Below, in pieces: positions 19,350 to 25,094 of a stretch of DNA of 25,094 nt; within the stretch, counting starts at the first letter, position 1; each line of letters opens with the position of its first letter. The position numbers and the translations under genes are program-made. The notes under the pieces were generated by a model. The model had not been told where the DNA came from. It was given only the letters and a program-made list of their open reading frames with translations, and made no database searches. Source of the stretch: Acanthamoeba lenticulata (lineage: Eukaryota > Discosea > Longamoebia > Acanthamoebidae); contig NAVB01000362.1 in the NCBI GenBank assembly GCA_002179805.1, positions 1-25,094 of the forward strand. The letters run 5' to 3'.

Positions 19350-19680
19350 TTAGCACTTCCACAGTTCTCCAAGTGAGACAATTGTCTCAGCAGTGTCCTT
19401 AAAGTTGGGGGTATTAGAGAGCACTGTGTCCCAAACAACTTGGTCACCCTGTCTGTCGGACATGAGCATCTTGCCCTTGAGATCAACAAAGTGAGCAATT
19501 TTGCCATCAAGAAAGTTGTTGGTGTTGGAGAAGAAAATGGCCTCGTGGTAGGCAGACAAAAGTGCCACGCCATTCTTGTGCGCCATTCAAGAAGTGGGAT
19601 CTCCGCATTAAAGCCAGTATCCATGATGAACGAGACATCAGGAGGTTGGTTGATATTGGAAGTATGAGCGAGTTGCATGT
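19350..19680 (-). pseudogene. Possible transposase fragment, frameshifted
   Basis: On the - strand, one frame (from 19678) reads INQPPDVSFIMDTGFNAEIP, then LLEW; the next frame (from 19586) continues MAHKNGVALLSAYHEAIFFS, FLDGKIAHFVDLKGKMLMSD and QVVWDTVLSN to a stop at 19350. Joining at about 19587 would need a one-base shift. The D-x-G-F...LL...KNGV...LLS pattern resembles the region around the second catalytic Asp of DDE transposases, but the match is only by eye and no family can be named. No terminal inverted repeats or first and third acidic residues were found. Confidence 0.35.
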
Positions 19681-19886
19681 TGGGAGAGGGCAGGTTGACG
19701 TGAGTGTCTCTTTTTGCTGCTTGTGTAATTGTGGTGATGATTTAAGTTGGTGTGGGACAGGCCTTAAATCCAGAGACCCATAAATTATCTTACGCCAAAT
19801 ATTTCCAAGATCAAATTTTCGATGGTATGGCAGAGTTGGCGTCAGATATTTTGGGACAAAGAATGATTAGCAACGAATTGTATATA

Positions 19887-22222
19887 CTACAAATTATTCA
19901 CAAAGAAGTCAGACACATGTTGTGGTGCCGCCCGCTTGCTTGTTGATTGGTTGCTGCTAAACCGCGCACGTCCCCCGCTGGCCATCCAAGGTTGTGGCGA
20001 GCGGATTTCATCACGATAGTCAAAGTTGACTTGGTTCCTCGTGCTCACGGACTTTGTGCGTCTGCGCCTAATCCACGCCATAGCAACCACGCCCATCACC
20101 ACCACCACCATGGCCACTATGGCCACAGCGCCCGCCACAGTTACGCCAATGATAAGAGCCAGAGGCGGCCCGGCACCGTTGTCGTCTCTTTCCTCCACCT
20201 GGCCAAACAGTACGCCCAGGTCTGGGACCAATCATCATTGGTATCATCATAAGAAAGAGAAAAAGTGATACCAAGTGTGGTGGTGGGGTCATACCAGGAT
20301 CATACGCCAGTGTTGAGTTGAACCGTGGGAAGGTGAGCACCAGTTCCGAGGTGACCACATCCAAGTTAAAGTGCACTGCATCGGTCTTGAGTTGACCATC
20401 GATTTCAGCCACGCTTACCACTCGAATCTCTGTTATGGCCTGACTGCTGGTGTTGTAATATTGGCCACCGAGAACCACTGTGGTGACCCCAGGATCGGGA
20501 GAGTTGGCACGCCTTGTGAAATTGGTGAATGGCGGCGTCATCTTGATCCGCGTCACAAGGGTGCTGTTGCTGCCTCCACGCCAAGGCCACTCGCTCAGAC
20601 GCATGGTGAACTTGGCAAAGGAGGGTTCTGCGTGCAGTGTCATGTTGCCACCGATGTGGATGGCCGTCCGCCGGTTGAAGAGGTAGAACTGCACCTGGGC
20701 CGTTCCAGTTCCGCTTTCAGTGTCATTCCCATTGTTGCCCGCTGGTCGCAGACTGGTTGAAAAGACAAAGGACTGTGCAGCATCAATGCCCGGTTCAGGT
20801 GCCACCTCGACATAGCCGCGCGCTACGTAGTTGGATTAGCACTCACTCAGCATGCAAGAGGCAGATGAGAAACACATACTTGAATCAAAGGAACAGACAC
20901 CGACGACTGAATCACCATCCACTTCGGTGATGCTCGCGCCAAAGTCCGCTCTTACACTATGCTCTGAGCGCAGCACGCCTGTTTTGTCTGTTGTGACAAC
21001 GAGGACCACATAATGTGTAAGAAGAAAACCAATCTTAGGACAGCGATAGCGCTATACCTCTTGGTGTGACAAGTACAGCGGACCCCGCAGAATCGAATGT
21101 GAGTATGGGCGAGTCCACCAACGCTGGTGTGGCTGTGGTGGTTGGTGTCTGCATGGGAGAGGCCGTTGGCGTGACCAGTGACGTGGGAGAGGCCGTTGCA
21201 GTTGGCGTGCACGTAGGAGAGGTCGTTGGCGTGCGCGTAGGAGAAGCCGTTGGCGTGCGTGTAGGAGAAGTTGTTGGTGTGCGAGTCGGAGAGGCCGTTG
21301 GCGTGCGCGTAGGAGAGGTCGTTGGCGTGTGCGTTGGAGAGGTCGTTGGAGAGGTTGTCGGAGAGGTCGTTGGCGTGCGCGTAGGAGAGGTCGTTGGAGA
21401 AGTTGTTGGCGAGGCCGTTGGTGTGGTTGATGGTGTTGGCAAGACCAGAGAAAACACATCCACCACCGCACTTTTACTGTTCGTGTACACAGTGTTGTCG
21501 CCGCCTGCAAAGAGGGCCACATCGTCCACCGAGGTCGCTGCAAGGAAAGTGCGGGCCTGGCTGAGGGTGGCTGTCCTCCACGAGCCGTCGGTCGCGTTGA
21601 AGATGTCCACCACCGCACTTCTAGGCCCAAGGTAACCACCGCCTGCAAAGAGGGCCACGGCGCCCACCGAGGTCGCTGCAAGTCCTGTGCGGGCCTGGCT
21701 GAGGTTGGCTGTCCTCCACGAGCCATCGGTCGCGTTGAAGATGTTCACCACCGCACTTGCAGACCCAGCGCTGTTGGTGCCGCCTGCAAAGAGGGCCACG
21801 TCGCCCACCGAGGTCGCTGCAAGGTTCCAGCGGGCCTGGCTGAGGTTGGTTGTCCTCCACGAGCCGTCGGTCACGTTGAAGATGTCCACCACCGCACTTT
21901 GAGACGGAGTGCTGCCGCCCGCAAAGAGGGCCACGGTACCCACCGAGGTTGCTGCAAGAGAAGAGCGGGCCTGGCTGAGGGTGGTTGTCCTCCACGAGCC
22001 GTCGGTCGCGTTGAAGATGTCCACCGTCGCACTTCTATTAACCGGATCGTAGACGCCGCCTGCAAAGAGGGCCACAGTGCCCACCGAGGTCGCTTCAAGG
22101 CCGTAGCGGGCCTCACTGAGGTTGGCTGTTGTTGTCCACGAACCGCTGGCAGCAACCATAACAAGACTGGTGATAAAAATGACTAGGCCTGGTAGGCAGG
22201 TGTAAGTGGCAGCGGCCAGCAT
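19887..22222 (-). CDS. Kelch-repeat type I membrane protein, 3 exons
   Basis: Exons on the - strand: 22222-21058, 20822-20295, 20221-19887; both introns GT-AG, phase 1; 675 residues. The ATG at 22222 was chosen because it begins a signal peptide (MLAAATYTCLPGLVIFITSL...); an open frame runs further upstream without an ATG. Residues 28-258 hold five kelch-like repeats of about 46 residues, each SWRTxxLSQARxxLAATSVG, VALFAGG, SAVVDIFNATDG, which would form part of a beta-propeller. Residues 261-370 are a Thr/Pro/Ser stalk (TPTASPTRTPTTSPT). Exon 2 encodes an unrecognised domain with several N-glycosylation sequons (NSTL, NFTR, NTSS). Exon 3 gives a transmembrane helix at about 585-614, RRRR stop-transfer and a basic tail. 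Probably a surface receptor or adhesin. Its exon 2/3 region is duplicated in inverted orientation at 22666-23243. All frames are intact, so likely functional. Confidence 0.85.
21100..21420 (-). repeat. Tandem repeat encoding the Thr/Pro stalk
   Basis: Short units of 12-24 bases, recognisable on the + strand as GGAGAGGTCGTTGGCGTGCGCGTA variants, repeat through this part of exon 1 and encode alternating TPTxSPT and SPTRTPT. Copy-number change in multiples of 12 would lengthen or shorten the stalk without breaking the frame. Confidence 0.8.
21490..22150 (-). repeat. Five tandem kelch-coding repeats (~140 bp)
   Basis: A block recurring about every 135-145 bases, marked on the + strand by GCCTGCAAAGAGGGCCAC and GTCCTCCACGAGCCGTCGGT, encodes the five kelch units. 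Copies are close to identical over those cores and vary in the loop between FAGG and SAVV, both in length and sequence, as expected for exposed loops on a propeller. Confidence 0.85.
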
Positions 22223-22462
22223 TTGCGCCTCCTCTTCTTCTTGTTCTTCTTCGGCGGTGAGCGAACTTAACGCCACCACCGACTCTCCGCCTTGGCCCCT
22301 TATTAATCACGCCCTTGGCCCTAAGCAACGGTTAATGGTCAATGAATGAGTGTGACATAATGTGAAGAATGCATCCTTTTTTGTACTTGATATGAGCAAT
22401 TTTCTAGCGCGGATACACACACGGATTTACTCTCCTTTGTTTCTCTTTCCTTCCACAGCCCC
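22223..22462. promoter_or_regulatory. Divergent promoter region of the kelch gene
   Basis: The kelch gene starts leftward at 22222 and a short open frame starts rightward at 22463, leaving 240 bases. On the - strand an ATTAATAAGG segment lies at about 22299-22308, some 80 bases before the kelch ATG, a possible TATA-like element. The right edge has a T/C-rich run ending TTCCACAG at 22451-22458, which could be a splice acceptor for the rightward frame. Confidence 0.4.
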
Positions 22463-22666
22463 ATGACCGACAACAACGCACCCAACACCAACCACGATGT
22501 CGCCACCGAGTTGGACGCTCTTCTTCAGATGATCATTGCCTTTACTAACGACGGGGTCACCAACGCCCTAATGGCAGTTGCTGATACCAACAAGTTGCTT
22601 GAAAGACTGCGCAGAGTCTGCACACTTATATCAGGCAACCCTGCAATGAGTAAACCTTCCTTGTGA
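22463..22666 (+). CDS. Small hypothetical protein, 67 residues, probably truncated
   Basis: ATG to stop gives MTDNNAPNTNHDVATELDAL followed by a helical, leucine-rich part (NKLLERLRRVCTLI). It has no family I recognise. It is preceded by a good acceptor-like TTTCCTTCCACAG, so the true start may lie in an upstream exon. Its stop falls almost exactly where the inverted kelch-gene duplication begins (about 22666), so the original 3' part was probably lost when that copy arrived. The frame could also be chance. Confidence 0.35.
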   Translation: MTDNNAPNTNHDVATELDALLQMIIAFTNDGVTNALMAVADTNKLLERLRRVCTLISGNPAMSKPSL

Positions 22667-23243
22667 TACACATCAAGGTGACGCCGCTGTTCACCAACTT
22701 CACAAGGCGTGCCAACTTTCTTGATCCTGGGGTCACTACAGTGGCTCTCGGTGGCCAATACCACAACCCAGCAGCAGTCGGGCCGTAACGGAGATTCGAT
22801 TGGAAGCATGGCCAAAACTCAAGGCCGACACAGTGCACTTTGGTCACCTCGGAACTGGTGCTCACGGTTCAACTCAACACTTGCCTATAATCCTGGTATG
22901 ACTTGATATCACTTTCTCTCTAATGATGTAACAATGATGATTGGTCTGCATACACCCAGACCTGGGTGTGCTGTGCAGCCAGGTTGATGAAGGAGACAAC
23001 AATGCCGCTGGGCCGCTGCTGGCTCTTATCATTGGTACCACTGTGGTGGGCGCCATTGTCATAGTGGTTGTGGCGGCAGTGGTGATGGGCGTGGTTGCTA
23101 TGGCATGGATTAGGCGCAGACGCACAAAGTCCGTGAGCACGAGGAACCAAGTCAACTTTGACTATCAAGACGAAATCTGCTCGCCACAACCTTGGATGGC
23201 CAGTGGGGGAGTTTCTAGTCAGAGGGCATTCAACATACACTAG
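22666..23243 (+). pseudogene. Inverted, broken copy of the kelch gene 3' half
   Basis: This stretch matches exon 2 (from IKMTPPFTNFTRRAN), intron 2 and exon 3 of the kelch gene on the opposite strand. Matching pieces include IKVTPLFTNFTRRANFLDPG, VTTVALGGQYHN, the donor CCTGGTATGA, the acceptor CCCAGACCTGGG, the transmembrane exon and the tail RRRRTKSVSTRNQVNFDY. The intron is retained, so it arose by DNA duplication, not retrotransposition. The exon 2 part is broken by a frameshift near 22780, by an 11-base loss near 22845 and by a 6-base loss near 22867. Exon 3 remains open (to 23243, with a new ending after WMASGG). No signal peptide or kelch part is present. Confidence 0.85.
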
Positions 23244-23452
23244 TGGCCACTTCTTGGAAGACCTCCAAAAATTTAGTTCATATTATTTTTTAATGTAATG
23301 TACAAAAAACACACACTTCATCATCATCATCCCATGTTGTACAAAATTATGTGGAGCAACAATCACCAACTGGCTTGGCCGTCCCACTACTCCTACTGCA
23401 CAAAAAAATATCTTAACACCTCTCCCACATCTTTTTCCTTTTTTTTGGACTA
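23244..23452. other. A/T-rich interval without a gene
   Basis: Low-complexity, A/T-rich subtelomeric DNA between the inverted kelch copy and the F-box fragment B. It includes a CATCATCATCATC run at about 23319-23331. No coding signal is seen. Confidence 0.5.
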
Positions 23453-23585
23453 TTCACAAATCATACTTAAATCATTATGTGTCATCAAGATACCCACAGA
23501 TTATATCAACCATGCCACCTGTGAAAAGATATCACACAATTTATCACACTTTAAAGGTGACACTGAGGACTCACTGATAAACTCT
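23453..23585 (+). pseudogene. Second F-box family fragment, copy B
   Basis: The frame reads QIILKSLCVIKIPTDYINH and then, with a different reading after a deletion, DNA equivalent to the CHLWKDITDFITHQHF and SDTEKSL codons of copy A (for example GCCACCTGTGAAAAGATATC against GCCACCTGTGGAAAGACATC). Compared with copy A it lacks about 28 bases between the DDINH and CHLW codons. The frame is therefore broken and this is a relic. Confidence 0.65.
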
Positions 23586-23944
23586 TATGCCTCATCTTTG
23601 AACACACTTTCATTTTCCAACATGTCCCATCATATATATCTCCTCTCAGTTTATCCCTGTGTGCCATGTGTGCTGTAGCTGGCGCACTGCTGCTGATGAG
23701 GTGGTAGAACACCAAATTAAGAAGACCAGCTAAAGGATGTGGTGCAACAAACAATTGAGTACAATTCATGTCCATCTGTCCCATAGGCAGCTGTGGGCAT
23801 GGGCCCATTTGAGTGTTTCTAAGTGTCCAGCTTCAACACTGGTGCATGCTGTGATGTGTAGTGTTCCTCTTTTGGCTGTGTGCCCACTGTGGTGGCGAAC
23901 GGCTAAAATTACGGGCAATATGACTGACATGTCTTTGTCTGTTC
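23586..23944. other. Subtelomeric interval without a gene
   Basis: Mixed-composition DNA between F-box fragments B and C. Open frames here are short and without recognisable features. Confidence 0.45.
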
Positions 23945-24035
23945 AATCTTGTGTTTAGAGTGTTGATGTGTGATGCAGTCTGCAATATCTTTCCACAAGT
24001 GGCACATGTGGTGGAAGAGAATGATATGGTGATGG
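23945..24035 (-). pseudogene. Second F-box family fragment, copy C
   Basis: The - strand reads HHMCHLWKDIADCITHQHSK, matching VRQVCHLWKDITDFITHQHF of copy A. The nucleotide match on the + strand includes AGTGTTGATGTGTGAT and TCTTTCCACA with GTGGCACA. It has the same orientation as copy A and the opposite one to copy B. Only the second half of the F-box is present. Confidence 0.65.
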
Positions 24036-24375
24036 ATGTGACATAGGGGTGTAAATGGTCTTTTTTGTTGAATATTTTGTAACAAAGTGTCCAAAAAAAA
24101 GTGACAATGTCACTTTTGCACCAATGAAAAAACCCATGTACATCAAGTCATTTATAAAATCATAAGTTATGTACATCAAATATTCAAAAAAAAAAAGTTA
24201 TTGTATTGAATACATATTACAAGTTCTGTAATATCTCAGTCAAGGTTGCCTGAGACACTTTAGTCTTCTCATTGAAAGCAAAACCACAGGCCAAAACTAT
24301 GCCATGAGCCACACTTTCTTCTGACCCATGATCTTGCCATCTGCCATTGTTGAAGTTTTACCAGTGCATTCAAAA
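24036..24375. other. A/T-rich interval with a perfect palindrome and a short open frame
   Basis: It holds a perfect 21-base palindrome at 24097-24117 (AAAAGTGACAATGTCACTTTT), a direct repeat of TGTACATCAA at about 24136 and 24168, and on the - strand a short open frame at about 24366-24232 that includes HGIVLACGFAFNEKTKVSQA. No family is recognised. No intact gene is supported. Confidence 0.45.
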
Positions 24376-24680
24376 GGCAGTTTTCCGTGGTTAAATGGGG
24401 TTGTACAAGATCAAGTCATATATCATTCAAAAGAGCAGCGCAAGAGCTACAAGATGAGCTCGAGCATGACGCATACAGGTTCGAAAGAAGAGAGAAAAGT
24501 GAAAAACGTCGGAAATTTCACTGAATACAGGGCAAAAAAGGAGGGATTTGCTGGGGAATTTTGACCTTTTGGATGCCAAGGCCAGAGCAAGACATGTAAA
24601 GCATGTTCTGCTCAAGCCCTGCTCCTGCTCCACCGCCAGCAAAAAGAAGCACATGCTACCAAACATTTGTTGAACTGTGG
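24376..24680. repeat. Telomere-associated repeat, unit 1
   Basis: About 300 bases related throughout to 24691-24983. Shared blocks include GGCAGTTT at the start, GCTACAAGATGAGCT, the block CTTTTGGATGCCAAGGCCAG and CATGTTCTGCTCAAGCCC. The central blocks are 305 bases apart, the left edges 315. The unit ends ...ACTGTGG directly against an interstitial telomeric repeat. Confidence 0.85.
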
Positions 24681-24692
24681 TTAGGGTTAGGG
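24679..24692 (+). repeat. Interstitial telomeric repeat
   Basis: GGTTAGGGTTAGGG, two full TTAGGG repeats in the same orientation as the true telomere, lies exactly between the two telomere-associated units. It marks an old chromosome end or a past tandem addition. Confidence 0.85.
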
Positions 24693-25020
24693 CAGTTTGC
24701 CGCTTTATTTGACATTGTACATGATCGACTCTTGTATCATTAGAAAGAGCAGACCGAGGGCTACAAGATGAGCTATAATATGACCCATACCGATTGAAAA
24801 CAAGCGAGAAACATGAAAAACGGTGGAAATTTCGTTGAAAACAGGGGAGATTTTCAGGGGGAAAATCGACCTTTTGGATGCCAAGGCCAGAGCAGGACAT
24901 GCGGAGCATGTTCTGCTCAAGCCCTTCTCCTGCTCCACCGGTGGCAACAGGAATCACATACTACCATACATTTTTTGAGCCGTGAGAACAAACACGCCAT
25001 TGCCATCCAGGTCATAAGTG
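24691..25020. repeat. Telomere-associated repeat, unit 2, plus 36-bp spacer
   Basis: The second copy begins with GGCAG at the last bases of the interstitial telomere and runs to ...TTGAGCCGTG near 24984. It is followed by about 36 bases absent from unit 1 (AGAACAAACACGCC... to ...ATAAGTG) and then the telomere. Confidence 0.85.
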
Positions 25021-25094
25021 TTAGGGTTAGGGTTAGGGTTAGGGGTTAGGGTTAGGGTTAGGGTTAGGGTTAGGGTTAGGGTTAGGGTTAGGGT
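25021..25094 (+). repeat. Telomere, TTAGGG repeats
   Basis: Twelve TTAGGG-type units run to the end of the window; the fourth (25039-25045) is the variant TTAGGGG, all others are perfect. The G-rich strand points 5'->3' to the right, as required at a right chromosome end. Confidence 0.97.

Noticed and set aside
19752..19946. 64-codon + strand frame (MGQALNPETHKLSYAKYF...)
   Set aside because: No family or splice context, and it overlaps the 3' end of the intact kelch gene on the other strand.
21066..21635. 189-codon + strand frame rich in VGEVVGVRVGEA
   Set aside because: Antisense shadow of the kelch protein stalk and last kelch repeats; the - strand frame has signal peptide, domains, membrane helix and consistent introns.
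22223..22279. Upstream start for the kelch protein
   Set aside because: The upstream open frame has no ATG, and its Glu-rich leader would spoil the signal peptide that begins at 22222.
1..25094. tRNA, rRNA or other structured RNA genes
   Set aside because: No cloverleaf signature, A-box/B-box pair or rRNA core sequence was recognised by eye; a covariance-model scan would be needed to exclude small RNAs.

Overview
This window is the right-hand end of a eukaryotic chromosome. It finishes in about 12 perfect or near-perfect TTAGGG repeats running 5'->3' to the last base. Protein-coding genes are broken by short GT-AG introns of roughly 60-280 bases, the coding DNA is GC-rich, and there are no prokaryotic-style operons. 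The mix of genes (PHO8-type alkaline phosphatase, SWEET sugar transporter, GT64 glycosyltransferase, large Ser/Pro/Thr-rich type I surface proteins, F-box and NGAPWD-type ankyrin repeats) suggests a free-living protist. An Acanthamoeba-like amoeba would fit, but other protists are not excluded by anything I can read here.

Core region (1-15.6 kb). On the + strand is the 3' part of an alkaline phosphatase gene (11 visible exons, complete metal-site motifs apart from the nucleophile, which lies upstream of the window). A five-exon SWEET transporter of 227 residues follows 138 bases later. On the - strand are two large genes. One is a five-exon gene for a 2028-residue cell-surface protein with seven related extracellular domains, Ser/Pro stalks, one membrane span and a cytoplasmic tail (10546-3925). 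The other is an intronless gene for a 1596-residue Golgi-type protein that appears to hold four glycosyltransferase-fold domains, one of them a GT64 copy that has lost its DxD motif (15620-10830).

Subtelomeric region (about 15.8 kb to the end). This stretch is a patchwork of decaying and duplicated genes: a frameshifted F-box/ankyrin pseudogene, a second orphan F-box head, three scattered pieces of another F-box gene, a possible transposase relic, and a three-exon gene for a kelch-repeat membrane protein that appears intact (22222-19887). An inverted, broken copy of the 3' half of that kelch gene lies at 22666-23243. The last 720 bases hold two diverged copies of a roughly 300-base telomere-associated unit separated by a two-repeat interstitial telomere, then the telomere itself.

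How the parts may work together: three of the intact products act at or towards the cell surface or secretory system (phosphate scavenging, sugar transport, a mucin-like adhesin), and the large glycosyltransferase lies directly upstream of the adhesin on the same strand. A functional pairing of those two is inference only. All exon boundaries below were worked out by hand from splice signals, reading-frame continuity and family resemblance.
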